Assembly (NCBI RefSeq): GCF_000687475.1
Contig: NC_057319.1
Location: 4,640,001 to 4,704,000 of the forward strand
Source: Ustilaginoidea virens
Taxonomy: Eukaryota; Ascomycota; Sordariomycetes; Hypocreales; Clavicipitaceae
Length of the DNA: 64,000 nucleotides
Direction of reading: 5' to 3'
Shown: piece after piece, positions 33,077 to 42,830 of the stretch
Layout of the letters: every line of letters starts with the position of its first letter
How positions within the stretch are numbered: the first letter of the stretch is position 1
Program-made: the position numbers and the translations under genes
The notes under the pieces: model-generated
Told to the model about the DNA's origin: nothing
The model's input: the letters and a program-made list of their open reading frames with translations, nothing else
The model's database searches: none

Positions 33077-35770
33077 CCTGAGCCAACTGATTTCTTCGGG
33101 CAGCGGTCTAAAATCGTTGGTAGCAAGACTATCGATATGCCGCCAGGAACGTCGTTCTTTGAGCAGGTGTAGAGCTTGGGCCCATACAAACGAGCAACGA
33201 AAGGGGGGGGGGGAGTTGGTGAAGCCCAAGTGGGAGACCAGACATTCGTTTCGGGCTTCGCACCCCTTGCTGCCCAGCCCACTGTGGGTGTCCACTGACG
33301 GAGACTGGCTGGTGAAACAGACGGCTGATGGTAGTATTGGTGTAATGTTCAAGCCGATTTGCGACGTCCCAAGTGGTGATGCGGGGGACCCAAAGGGAAG
33401 GGAGAGACCAAGGGTCGGGGCGTGGCCAGTGCTCAGAAGCAGCAGAGGCAAGAGAGTCGCAAAGATGGGGAAAAGACAAAGTAAAAGGGAGGGGAAATGG
33501 GGGGGGAGGAAGGAAGGAGAGAAGGAGCGTAAAGCTCACGGTGGAGCGGCAGCAGGCACGAGGGTAAAAAGAGGGTAAAAAGAGGGAAAGAAAAAAGAGA
33601 TCCGAAAAAAGGAAAAAAAAAACGAGCCGAAGGGAAGACGGACGATGCGATTAGCATGCATGCTCGGTTTGCAGCGCACAAGGTCGTGCTGTTTGGCGCT
33701 ATCATGACATAAGCTGGACAACGGACAACAGTGTACAGAGAAAGGGGGAGGGGAAGGCGGTTAGGGTGCCCAGGGGTTCAGGGGCCACGAGTCTTGAGAC
33801 AGGGGTTGAGGCAGTCCCGTCCTCGGATTGGGCCGCTGGCCCGGGGATGCAAGAAAGTATTGAAATTAGGTACCCAAGTGCAGCCTATTGAGTGCCCAGG
33901 TACCCGGTACGCCAGCACCGGGGTCGAGCTAAGGGGCTGAAGTTGTAGGCGGGTACGCGAAGAGGTACGGAGTAACTCCGCACCGGCGCGAAATTGCTCA
34001 TCCTTGTGCAACTCGCTACGATTTCGTTGGCCAGGGGGGGAGATGCGGGGCAGGATAAACCATGGGCTTCGTAGCACAACGACGGGAGGATGGACAAAGT
34101 TTGTCCAGGCACAGTTTCCGTGCGAGCTTCCGCATGATACGTCCGTGGAGGCTGCCGTGGGGCTGCCGTGGGCCTTCTCTGGAAGGGCTTGGAGGAAGTG
34201 AAAAAACACAAAAAAAAAAAAGAAGCTGCATATCCGGAGGGGTTGTCTGCCAGCAAGAAGGGCTGAGTTGGCGGGTGCCAGGATGGGTAAAGGACGGTAA
34301 AGGACCGTGCTCGGATGGGAGCGCCTCGCACCTGCCTCTATCTGCCTGCCTGCACCTGCCTCTATCTGCCTGCCTGCACCTGCCAGCCTTTGATTGGCTC
34401 ATTGCTGCGGTTGTTGGGGTCTGGCGCGGCAATGCCTTCATCCTGACCTTTTTTTTTTTTTTTTTTCTTTATCGACATTTTATAAAGGCAGGCCCACTGG
34501 TTGCAGTTTGAATCTCGATAAATCTGCTTGCCTGCAGTCGCGGGCATCCGAGTGTCAGCCAAGTGTCACGTACTGGCTATCGGAACCTTTCTCATGCCCA
34601 GCAGGACCTGGGATCTAATCATCAAAAAATCGTCCATCTGGCCGACTGGCTCGGTCCTTGCTCGAATGGGATTCTCTTGCAAGAATCGATGGACTCGTCA
34701 CAGTCTCGCGGTTGACGCAAACGTCGCATCATGGTTGGAATTTGGGAAATACTAGCAATCGCCACTGAGCTCGTTACATCCGGCATTGGTCTCGGTTCTT
34801 CAGCAGCGACAATGCTCGGATGGGGAGGATGCAACATTAAATGTCGCCCGACGGCGTGTCTCACCAGAGGCGCCGCAGCCCAATTGGAGTATTTTGCAGC
34901 AAAGTGCCGACATTTTGTGGAGATGGCGCTTGCCCATGGCTGCATCGTGTCCCATGATAGGCCATGATCCGACCTGTTCGCTGCTGGCCGAGCCAGGCGA
35001 TTGACCCGGACCGGCCGCATGGCCTTGTACGGAGGATGTAAGTATTGCCCGTTTGTGCCACCGAAACTCTTGTCAAGCCGTCGTGGCTCTTGTGCTGCCG
35101 GCGCTGATTCATTGCCTGCGCGTTTGCTTGCCCGTCATTAGTTCCATCTCGTCAGTTGCCCGCCATGGACAGCAGCCAGTCATTCTCGCGCCCTCTTTGC
35201 TGCCTCTGCAGTGACAATGACGTTGATGCGACCCAGAATCGGCAAACGCATTCCCGCCCGCCCACCAAATTGGTGAGTGACATCGACCATCATCCCAAGT
35301 GATCCCACCAACGATGGTCCGTCCCCGGTGCTGCCCGACGTCCACCCGCGATGAGACTGGCCCCTGGGACTATGCCAGCTCGGAAGTTTCTGCTGAAGTG
35401 CCGCAGTTGCATGAGCGGAGCCGACTTGGCGTGGGCCAGCCGTCGTTTTCCATATCTGCGAGTGCGCACAAAGCCACCTGATGGGCCCGCGGCTGTGCAT
35501 CGTCGGCACCTTTGGCGACATAGAATTAACCAGCGACGGAAAATACTGGCACAAGGACTGTCTGATGAAACATGTGGACACCGAGGGCAAGCAGTTGTTG
35601 CCATGGAAGCTTGCAAGGGATGTGAGGAACTACCGTGACAAGCAAGGATGGCGCCAACAACTCGTCGCCCAGATGGCCTATTCCAAGACGCGACTGTCGC
35701 CGCTACGCTGCATGTACCTAAGAACCGAGTCTCGGGCGTAACGCCCTGTTCGGGGCCATTTTCAAACACT
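33077..35770. other. Intergenic region upstream of the Msb1-like gene
   Basis: No gene is firmly supported in this 2.7 kb. Close to the Msb1-like start the plus strand is purine-rich (33,470-33,630), i.e. pyrimidine-rich on the coding strand, which fits a leader. There is a repeated CTGCCTGCACCTGCCTCTAT unit (about 34,330-34,385) and a T run (34,449-34,466). A possible two-exon frame from 35,164 was considered and not accepted. Confidence 0.4.
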
Positions 35771-37065
35771 TCACTCCCGTTTCACCTCCTCCTCGGCCAG
35801 GCGTAGAGCTTCTTCCAGTGCCGCCTCATCCTCCGAGTCCACATCGTCGTCCTCCGCACCCTTGCCCTCGGGATCGAGGCTCTTCCCGACCGGCCCGTCC
35901 GGCTGGGCCTCCGGCTCCGCCTCGACCGCGGGTTCTGGTTCCGCCGCGGGGACGACGGGGGCGGGATGCTTGGCTTTGGTCGTGGTCCCCGGGCACAGAG
36001 CCCAGTCGACCTCGCCCTCGTCGCCGTACCGCTTGACGAGCCACTCGTTTGCAGTCTTGAAGTGCCGGCAGTCAAAGAAGCCCCTGGCGGCGCTCAGCGG
36101 GCTGGGATGGACGCTCTGCAGGATCAGGTGCCGCTGCTTGTCAATCTTTTGCACGCGCTTTCCGGCGGGCGTGCCCCAGGCCATGAAGACGACGCCCCGC
36201 GTGCGTTTCTGCGCCACGAGCTCGATGACCCTCTGGGTGAAGCGCTCCCAGCCCCGGTTGGAGTGCGAGTTGGCCTCGTGCGCTCGCACGGTCAGGCATG
36301 TGTTGAGCATGAGCACGCCGCGATCCGCCCACGGGGTCAGCAGGCCGCCGCGTTGCGGGGGCGCCGCAAAGGACGGATAGTCCTTCTTGAGCGCAATGTA
36401 CATGTTCTTGAGGGACGGGGGCGCCGGCGTGGGAGGTCGAACCGAAAAGGCCAGCCCGTGGGCCTGGTTGACGTTGTGGTAGGGATCTTGGCCGACAATG
36501 ACCACCTTGACGGTGTGCAAGGGCGTGTGACGGGACCTAAGATGCAGTCAGCGATTTGCTTTTTCGTGCAGCAAGACGATGACAGAGGGCACGCAACGGC
36601 ATAGCAAAGGAAATAGAAGGGCGCCTTGGCATCGGCGCAACGGCATAGCAAAGGAAATAGAAGGGCGCCTTGGCATCGGCGCAACGGCATAGCATACCAC
36701 GAGTACACGTCCTCCTTTGGGGGAAACCACGTCTTGCCAGCCTTGGTCTCCCGGTCCAGGAACCGCTTCAGCTCCAGAAACTCCTTGGTCAGGAGGTCGT
36801 CCTTTAGGTGCGCCAGCCAGCTGTCGTGCAGCGTGTCAATCTCCAGCTTGAGGAGCTGCCTCTGCTCCGCCGTCAGGCCAGCCAGCCACTTTTGCTTGTC
36901 GAACCTGCCGCCGCCGGCGGCTGCTGCTGCTGCTGCCGCCGCCGCCTCACCAGCCGGCTTGGGGGCAGCAGCTCCGAAGAAGGAGGCAATGGATCCGTTG
37001 GCCCTTGGTTTCTTGGCTTCGGCCCCGTTGGCCGACGTCTCGGCTTTGCGTTTGAGGCTCGCCAT
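35771..37065 (-). CDS. UNG1: Uracil-DNA glycosylase (UNG family)
   Basis: Removes uracil from DNA as the first step of base excision repair. Exons 36698-37065 and 35771-36536 on the minus strand, 377 residues from the MASLKRKAE start. Seen: the water-activating motif VGQDPYHNVNQAHGLAFSV (Asp near residue 141), the uracil-binding LMLNTCLTVRAHEANSH, FMAWGTPAGKR, and the minor-groove loop HPSPLSAARGFFDCRHF near 263. The N-terminus carries basic NLS-like KRK and KKPR and a PCNA-box-like SIASFFG (residues about 28-34), as human UNG2 does, then an Ala run. An in-frame ATG 67 codons upstream (37,266) precedes an Arg-rich stretch (RSARALAGRLARPRWLTRSA) that could be a mitochondrial presequence. Unusual is an 80-residue acidic C-terminal tail (DSEDEAALEEALRLAEEE) absent from the catalytic fold. 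The intron holds a 44-bp tandem duplication. Confidence 0.95.
36593..36690 (+). repeat. 44-bp tandem duplication inside the UNG1 intron
   Basis: A unit beginning GCAACGGCATAGCAAAGG recurs at 36,593 and 36,637 (period 44), with a partial third copy at 36,681. It accounts for most of the 161 bp intron. The 5' splice donor (GTATGC on the minus strand) lies inside the partial third copy, where the sequence diverges from the other two. Confidence 0.9.
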
Positions 37066-37695
37066 GCCGCCGAGGGAGCGTATCCAGGCGCTGCGGGTGA
37101 GCCAGCGCGGGCGAGCAAGCCGACCTGCCAGAGCTCTCGCGGACCGTTGGACGGAAGCCGTGTCGAAGGGGCGGCATGCACTGTCAATGGCGTGCACTGT
37201 CAATGGCGGAAGATGCGGGTTTTGCTCAATGTGCAGGAAAGGGCGTGCGATGGTAGAGGCGGTCACAGGGCGAGCGCAAGGTCAGTGGCGGAAGAATGGG
37301 CTGGGAGTTTTGGCTCGTTTGGCAGCCGATGATGGCGGGCCTGTGGTGGACGCGTTGACGCGCGTGGCCAGCCGATGTGGGGCGGGGCGGGAGGCGTTAC
37401 AGAGGCTGGGCTGAGGCTGGGTGCCAACTGCTCGCAGCAACGACGCAAGATGCCCGTCTTCAGGCGTTCATCTTCAAGGCACGGGCTTCTAGTGGTATCA
37501 ATTCTGATTGCAGCATTCACATGATACGCACCAGCATAGGAGACAAAAACTTGATTCAAATCGGTGATGCCTAGTCCTCCCAAACTCTAAAGAAAATCAA
37601 TCCTGTGTCCCCCCCTAGCCGAATCCGACTTCAAGTGTCGCCCTGGCTTTCGTCGTCAGCGTGGTCGATGTCATCCTCGTCCTGTCTATTAAATA
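37066..37695. other. Transition from housekeeping to repeat-rich sequence
   Basis: 37,066-37,300 is the UNG1 upstream region and possible presequence. From about 37,440 the sequence is homologous to 39,460-39,650: both contain GCATGGGCTTCTA/GCACGGGCTTCTA, ACAAAAACTTGATTCAAA, GGTGATGC(C/T)TAGTCCTCC and AGAAAATCAATCCTGT. This is the 3' flank of the duplicated family genes and marks the left boundary of the repeat-rich compartment. Confidence 0.7.
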
Positions 37696-38991
37696 TCATG
37701 ACTGGGAGCGGCCGTGAATGCTATTAAGGCTCACACGGCTATCGCCGTCGTTATCCTGGGGCGGCTGGTCGCCCGCCCCTTCTGCACCTGCGTCGCCCTG
37801 GACTTCATCATCGCTGAAAAGGTAGTCCTCCTCGTCCCGTCTATCAATTGTCATCATAATTGGGGCTGACGCCGAATGCCGCCCTGCACTATGAGGACGG
37901 ACGGCCTCAGGTGGAACTGGTTTAGGGTCGAGGTCGGGCAGGGTCTCCTCGTGGGGGTGCCGAAGCTCGGGGATTGGACGAGGAATTAAACCCCAGAGTC
38001 TAGGCCTCTCCTCAGTATCCTCGACCCGGCCACTATCGCCATGATATGGCCGTAGGTTAAAGACCCGAGAGTCAAGAGCAGCGAGTCGTCGCCTACGACC
38101 AATCTGGCGACGGGATACCCGTTGAAAGCAAGACCTATCAACATACGAGATAGTTCCAAAGGCACGATCGATGCCCATTTGCTCTATAGCCTGCAGCATC
38201 CTAGCGCCCACAACCTGGGGAGATTCATCGGCAGAATACGCCACTCGCATATCAATAGGCGTCGTGCCAACAGGCGTCGTGCCAACAGGCGTGATAAAAT
38301 GCTCCCCTGTATTGGGAGTAGGGACAGCCGCAGGTGCAGCCGCAGGGCCGAGCGTAGGCGCGGGCTCAGACGGGATCTCAGTCCCCGCCACAGGTTCAGG
38401 CTCCGGCGCAGAAGCCGGCTCAGACGGCTCAGTCCCCGCCACAGGCTCAGGCACCGGAGGAGAAATGACTGCCCGAAGGCGTTCAATCTCCTCAGGAGTG
38501 CGGGGACTCCTATCTGAGATGTCCTCCGCCCTGCCACTATCGCCGCTGTTTGGCGTTGGGCCTGGGCCAGGAAGGACCCGAGGGTCCAATGGACTGAGTC
38601 GTCGCCGAGGACTATCGTGGCGACGCGTTACCCATTGAAGGGCGAAGGTCTCAACAGACGTGATGGTAATAATGCCAGGATCGACGCCCATTTGCTCCAT
38701 AGCCTGCAGGACCCTGGCGCCCACAGCCTGGGGGGATTCATCGGCAGGCACCACTAGTTCCTCGATGCATTGCCTGATCGGCGCGGCCGGCCCGGGGGCG
38801 CCGGGCATAGGGGAGTTGGCTCTGCCGTCATCAGCAGTCTGCTCAACCCGGTTCCCTTCAGCATCGGCCTGCTGCGTCTCCGGCTGCCTACGGGCGAGGC
38901 GATTGCCGCGTAGAGTCCGGCGGGCAGTATAGCCTCGCCCCCTGTTCCTTTGGCCACCTTGGCCGTCTTCTCGGTATGCTTGTCGAGGCAT
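37696..38991 (-). CDS. Unnamed repeat-region family protein A (431 aa, two domain copies)
   Basis: I do not recognise this family. A single-exon 431-residue protein starting MPRQAYREDGQGGQRNRG. The N-terminal 60 residues are Arg/Gly/Gln-rich. Then two copies of a block of about 75 residues follow. Copy 1 has ADESPQAVGARVLQAMEQMG, FALQWVTRRHDSPRRRLSPL and DPRVL. Copy 2 has ADESPQVVGARMLQAIEQMG, CFQRVSRRQIGRRRRLAAL and DSRVF. Both end in GDSGR(A/V)ED. A Pro/Ala/Glu linker (SEPAPTLGPAAAPAAVP) separates them. The C-terminus is acidic (DEEDYLFSDDEVQGDAGA). The Arg-rich block with RG-rich and acidic flanks suggests nucleic-acid binding (inference). Related copies lie at 39.7-40.4, 40.9-42.0, 42.5-42.8, 45.0-45.2, 45.9 and 62.4-63.5 kb. 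Confidence 0.7.
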   Translation of the reverse strand: MPRQAYREDGQGGQRNRGRGYTARRTLRGNRLARRQPETQQADAEGNRVEQTADDGRANSPMPGAPGPAAPIRQCIEELVVPADESPQAVGARVLQAMEQMGVDPGIITITSVETFALQWVTRRHDSPRRRLSPLDPRVLPGPGPTPNSGDSGRAEDISDRSPRTPEEIERLRAVISPPVPEPVAGTEPSEPASAPEPEPVAGTEIPSEPAPTLGPAAAPAAVPTPNTGEHFITPVGTTPVGTTPIDMRVAYSADESPQVVGARMLQAIEQMGIDRAFGTISYVDRSCFQRVSRRQIGRRRRLAALDSRVFNLRPYHGDSGRVEDTEERPRLWGLIPRPIPELRHPHEETLPDLDPKPVPPEAVRPHSAGRHSASAPIMMTIDRRDEEDYLFSDDEVQGDAGAEGAGDQPPQDNDGDSRVSLNSIHGRSQS

Positions 38992-39275
38992 TTCCGTCGC
39001 TCTTTCCGGGTATTTGAGTGTAAGTGTGCGAGTTTATGTCTAAAAGAAAATCTAGCATCGCGGTCAGCTATCGCATTTGCAGGTCAGCAGGGTCATCACG
39101 TACCAGACTTTTACTACCGGATCTAAAGAACGACAAAGGGTCAAATCCTTGGGGGGCTCGTCGATTTAAATACTCGATAGGACAGGCTGCTCTGATTCAC
39201 TATCAATACACCAGCTGGCTGTTATTCTTCGCAGCTTCATAGCTGCCAAATATCCTTTGCAGCTTTATAGCTGTT
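38992..39275 (-). promoter_or_regulatory. Duplicated upstream leader/promoter of family gene A
   Basis: This block is homologous to sequence upstream of B (40,360-40,620), D (45,187-45,311) and, more distantly, C (41,964-42,235). Shared elements include AGCAGGGTCATCACGTACCA, CTTTTACTACCGG, a region of GGGTCAAATCCTTGGGGG, an A/T-rich TTTAAATACTCGA and CAGCTGGCTGTTATTCTTCG. TTTAAATA on the coding strand may serve as the TATA element. Confidence 0.6.
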
Positions 39276-39452
39276 CACAGCTGCACTCGGTACATATCAA
39301 GAGGTTCGCGTTTGCAAGCAATTGCTGTGAATGCCACAGCTGCACTCGGTACATATCAAGTAGTTCGCGTTTGCAAGCAATTGCTGTGAATGCCACAGCT
39401 GCACTCGGTACGTACTAAGTAGTTCGCGTTTGCAAGCAATTGCTATGAATGC
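39276..39452. repeat. 59-bp minisatellite upstream of family gene A (3 copies)
   Basis: Three direct copies of a 59-base unit start at 39,276, 39,335 and 39,394. Each contains CACAGCTGCACTCGGTAC, GTTCGCGTTTGCAAGCAATT and GCTGTGAATGCC. Differences are mainly C/T and G/A. The same unit occurs twice at 42,239-42,356 upstream of gene C and as a fragment at about 40,627-40,655 upstream of copy B. Confidence 0.95.
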
Positions 39453-39654
39453 CAGATTTAGGATAGCAGATGCCCATCTTCATGCGGTCACTTTAAGGCA
39501 TGGGCTTCTATTCACATTATATGCACCAGCACAGTAGGCAAAAACTTGATTCAAAGCGGTGATGCTTAGTCCTCCTAAAGTCCAGAGAAAATCAATCCTG
39601 TCTTCCCCCTAGCCGAATCCCACTTTAAGCGTCGCCGTCGTTATCCTGGGGCGG

Positions 39655-40359
39655 CTAGTCGCTCGCCCAAAGGACATATGCGTCGCTTTGGACTTCATCG
39701 CTGTAATCCATATAGTCGTCCCTATCCCCCCTATCAAATGTCACGATAGTTGGGGCCGATCGTGAATGCTGCCCTATACGATGAGGACGGACGGCCGAAG
39801 GTGCAACTGGGTGAGTGCCGAGCATTGGCAAGGGCTCCTCGGTGGCGTACTAAAGCTCGGGGATTGGACGAGCAATTTCCCCGACGGATAGCCATCTCCT
39901 TGGATCATCGACCTGGCCACCATCGACATGATATGGCCGCGGGCTAGAGACCTGAGAGGTTAAAGCAGCGAGTCGTCGCCTTCGAGCAATCTGGCGATGG
40001 GATACCCGTTGAAATAGAAACCTATCAACAGGCGTGATAACTGCAGTGGCACGATCGATGCCCATTTGCTCTATAGCCTGCAGGATCCTGGCGCACACAA
40101 CCTGGGGGGATTCGTTGGCAGAAATCCCTATTGTCATACTAACAGACGTCGTGCCAATAGGCGTGGTAAAATGCGGCCCTGCATTAGGAGCAGGGACAGC
40201 CGCAGGTGCAGCCGCAGGGCCGAGCGTAGGCGCGGGCTCAGACGTGATCTCAGACCCCGCCACGGGATCAGGCAACGGAGGAGCACTGACTGCCCGAAGG
40301 CATTCAGTCTCCTCGGGCGTGCGGGAACTGCCATCTTCTCGGGATTCTTGTCGAGGCAT
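39655..40359 (-). pseudogene. Broken family copy B
   Basis: A shortened, inactivated copy of gene A. The frame from 40,359 reads MPRQESREDGSSRTPEETE, so the RG region and first domain block are deleted between REDG and the RTPEE segment. It then follows A through SEPAPTLGPAAAPAAVPAPN and ANESPQVVCARILQAIEQMG to GEIARPIPEL, where a stop interrupts the frame at 39,850. In A the next codons are CGG CAC; here they are TAG TAC. After the stop the frame stays homologous (PSAVRPHR, RDDYMDYSDEVQ) to about 39,660. The stop needs one C-to-T and one G-to-A change relative to A, the direction expected of RIP. Other changes (GDSGR to VDGGQ) affect the conserved block. Confidence 0.8.
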
Positions 40360-40895
40360 TTCTGGCGTCTCTCTTTTAGGGTGTAAGTGTGCGTGTTTGT
40401 GCTTTAAAAGAAAACCTAGCATTATAGTCAGCCATCGCTTTTGCAGGGTTAGTAGGGTCATCACGTACCAGGCTTTTACTACCGGCTCTAAAGAAGAAGG
40501 AGAAAGGGTCAAATCATGGGGGCCTTGTCGATTTAATTAGTCGATAGGCTAAGCCGCTCTGATTCACTGTCAATACCAGACCTAGCTGGCTGTTTCTTCG
40601 CTGCTTTACAGCTGCCCATCATTCTTCACAGCTGCACTCGGTACGTACCAAGGAGTACCATTTTTTATCATCTCTTTTTTTATTGTCTAAATTCGTGGCA
40701 ATGATCGGCTACAGTGGCCGTGCCCGAGGCAATGGCGTGTGCAAGTCAGAGCCACGACAGCCGAGCCGCTTCGGCTGTCGTCAAAGATGCAACAAACTAC
40801 GTTGATTTGCAGTGGTATCTCATTTCAGCATCTAAATCCTATAGTGATCCCTAACCTCCAAAGAAAAGCAACCATTACCTCCACCCATTTCAACT
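40360..40895. other. Leader/promoter of copy B and 3' flank of gene C
   Basis: 40,360-40,620 repeats the gene A leader with elements such as GCAGGGTTAGTAGGGTCATC and GGCTTTTACTACCGGC. A fragment of the 59-bp unit (CACAGCTGCACTCGGTACGT) follows at about 40,627. 40,790-40,895 is the gene C 3' flank, sharing TGGTATCT, CAGCATCTAAA and AGTGAT with 42,470-42,515. No separate gene is seen. Confidence 0.6.
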
Positions 40896-41963
40896 TTATG
40901 CGTCTTCATTATCGCTCCATTCGATGAATTCGTCGTCCTGGGCAACGACGTTAGTGCCGTCTGCAGGCTCTGAATGCCATACATGCGGTCTCCACGAGAC
41001 GACATTAGAAGCAGAGGCCGCTGCAGGTGCAGGGCCGGGCATAGGTGCGGGCGCGGGCGCGACGGATGTTACCATCCGATCACCGAGTATTGCCCGAATA
41101 TTGGCCATTTCCTCGGGAGTAAAGGGAGATACTTCTGGTATGTCCTCTACCCTGTCATCTTCGGTATAAACTGGCATTGCCTCACGGAGGACCCGAGGGT
41201 CCAGTGGACCGAATCGTCGCCTACGACTGCCGTGGCGACGCGATGCAGATTGGAAGGCCAAAGTGTCAACCTCCATAAAATGGGCATAGGCCACGTTATT
41301 GCCCGTTCGCTCCAGGAAGTCGCGGCCTGCGGCGACCAGGTCCTGGGGGTCACTAAACATTACGTCCCGTGAATACCAGGGGCCTGCAACGCTTTGCGGC
41401 CCGCTATGCCGACTGTCATTAACGGGAATGGAGGCAACGACTCTGCCATTAATGGCAGTATGCTCAATTCGTTCCGCCTGTGGAACGAAAGGCAGTGGCA
41501 GCTGGGGCCCGGTATATGGGGCCACCTGCCCTCCTCGCCGGCTCGGGGCGAGGTTGCCATGACCGGGATTACGGCCCCGGTTACTGCGGCTAATGCGGCC
41601 GCTGCCCTGGCCATGATGGCCGCCTCGGCCGGTCTGGCTATAATAGCCGCCGCCCTGGCCGCCTTGGTCGTGTTGGCCGCCTTGGCCGTGTTGGCCGCCT
41701 TGGCCGTGTTGGCCGCCTTGGCCGTGTTGGCCACCCTGGCCGTATTGGCCGTGGCTAGGCAGTGGCAGCTGGGGCCCGGTATATGGGGCCCCCTGCCCTC
41801 CTCGCCGGCTCGGGGCGAGGCTGCCATGACCGGGATTACGGCCCCGGTTACTGCGGCTAATGCGGCCGCTGCCCTGGCCACAATGGCCGCCTCGCCCGGC
41901 CTGGCCTCCCTCCCCCGTGTTCTGGCCTCCTTGGCCGCTTTCTTCCGATCGCTGTCCGGGCAT
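40896..41963 (-). CDS. Unnamed repeat-region family protein C (355 aa, Gly/Gln/His-rich)
   Basis: A single-exon 355-residue protein starting MPGQRSEESGQGGQNTGEGG. Residues 1-130 are RG/GQ-rich and contain an in-frame 89-codon duplication (267 bp, boundaries near 41,494 and 41,761): each copy has GQGSGRISRSNRGRNPGHG, APSRRGGQ and APYTGPQLPLP. Between them GQHGQG units repeat about five times. The conserved block follows: NGRVVASIPVNDSR, DTLAFQSASRRHGSRRRRFG and PLDPRVL, then DDRVED and TPEEMANIRAIL. A Pro/Ala linker leads to an acidic end (DEFIEWSDNEDA). It is closest in layout to the gene at 62,361, which shares PQLPLP, GRVVAS and the SRR block. No known domain was recognised. RGG-like repeats suggest RNA or protein association (inference). 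It seems intact. Confidence 0.7.
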   Translation of the reverse strand: MPGQRSEESGQGGQNTGEGGQAGRGGHCGQGSGRISRSNRGRNPGHGSLAPSRRGGQGAPYTGPQLPLPSHGQYGQGGQHGQGGQHGQGGQHGQGGQHDQGGQGGGYYSQTGRGGHHGQGSGRISRSNRGRNPGHGNLAPSRRGGQVAPYTGPQLPLPFVPQAERIEHTAINGRVVASIPVNDSRHSGPQSVAGPWYSRDVMFSDPQDLVAAGRDFLERTGNNVAYAHFMEVDTLAFQSASRRHGSRRRRFGPLDPRVLREAMPVYTEDDRVEDIPEVSPFTPEEMANIRAILGDRMVTSVAPAPAPMPGPAPAAASASNVVSWRPHVWHSEPADGTNVVAQDDEFIEWSDNEDA

Positions 41964-42080
41964 TTTATTTATCGTTAAAAGTTTGGGTGTCTGCTTGATT
42001 GTCTAGTTTCTATGTTAGCCTCAGTCTCGCATACACCAGACGTTTCAGCAGGATAGTAGGGTTTCTAGATACCTAAGTGT

Positions 42081-42086
42081 TTATAA
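42081..42086 (-). promoter_or_regulatory. TATA box of family gene C
   Basis: The coding strand reads GGTTATAAACAC about 120 bp upstream of the ATG at 41,963. The equivalent position upstream of remnant E (about 42,928) reads ATTTATAAATAC, so the element is kept between duplicated promoters. Confidence 0.55.
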
Positions 42087-42238
42087 CCGGCCCTGAAGAA
42101 GAAAAAGAAGAAGGGAAAAGGTCCAAGTTCTAGGGGGCCTCGTCGAGTTCAAATACCAGGCCAAGCCGTAATTCACCGTCAACACACCACACCAGCTGGC
42201 TGTTATTCTTTGCAGCTTCACAGCTGCCCATTTTTCCT

Positions 42239-42356
42239 CACAGCTGCACTCGGTACGTACCAAGTAGTTCGCGTTTGCAAGCAATTGCTGTGAATGCTAC
42301 AGCTGCACTCGGTACGTACCAAGTAGTTAGCGTGTGCAAGCAATTGCCGGGACAGC
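42239..42356. repeat. 59-bp minisatellite upstream of family gene C (2 copies)
   Basis: Two direct copies of the same 59-base unit as at 39,276, starting at 42,239 and 42,298. They lie about 275-390 bp upstream of the gene C start, nearly the same distance as the triplet upstream of gene A. Confidence 0.92.
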
Positions 42357-42519
42357 CGAGTCAATTTAACGATGCAATAGCAACATCTGGTATATCGCAC
42401 AGCATGCATCACAAGAAGGCATCTCGCACAAGGCATTGCAGCAGGCATCTATCGCAGCTTTATAGGTTGATTTATAGTGGTATCTTATTACAGCATCTAA
42501 AAACTAGAGTGATGCTCCC

Positions 42520-42830
42520 CTACTTGGGAGCAGGGGCCGTTGCAGGTGCAGGGCCCTGCAACCGGCCACGAAATATTGCCCGAATGCCGGCCCTCTCCTG
42601 AGGAGTCAAGGGGCTCCCGTCCTCTATACTGCTCCCGTCGCCGTAATATGGCATCGGGTTATAGGGGTCCCGGGGGTCCAAGGGGGGCGCGGGCTCGGGC
42701 ACGGGCAACTGACCACGAAGTATTGCCCGAAGTCTGGCATTCTCCCAAGGAGTAAATGGAATAACAGCAGCAGGAGGGCTACTATGTTGATTCGATGCTT
42801 ATTTTTCGGACATTTTATTTAGCGTTAAAA
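42520..42830 (-). pseudogene. Family remnant E
   Basis: The minus strand encodes a fragment with PAPPLDPRDPYNPMPYYGDG, SSIEDGSPLTPQERAGIRAI and a Pro/Ala tail, matching the end of the conserved block (PLDPRVL, GDSGRVED, TPEEMANIRAIL). The N-terminal RG region and most of the SRR block are missing; a promoter-leader block like that of gene C follows directly upstream (42,810-43,000), with a start-like GGACATTTTATTTAGCG at about 42,808. I read this as an internally deleted copy. Confidence 0.65.

Noticed and set aside
35164..35481. Possible two-exon gene (MDSSQSFSRPLCC..., donor AAATTG|GTGAGT)
   Set aside because: A clean donor and one workable acceptor exist, but the joined 77-residue product has no recognisable content and the downstream frames are equally open. 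Not enough support.
39276..39452. CRISPR-like spaced repeats
   Set aside because: The 59-bp units are directly adjacent with no unique spacers, in a eukaryotic genome; these are minisatellites.
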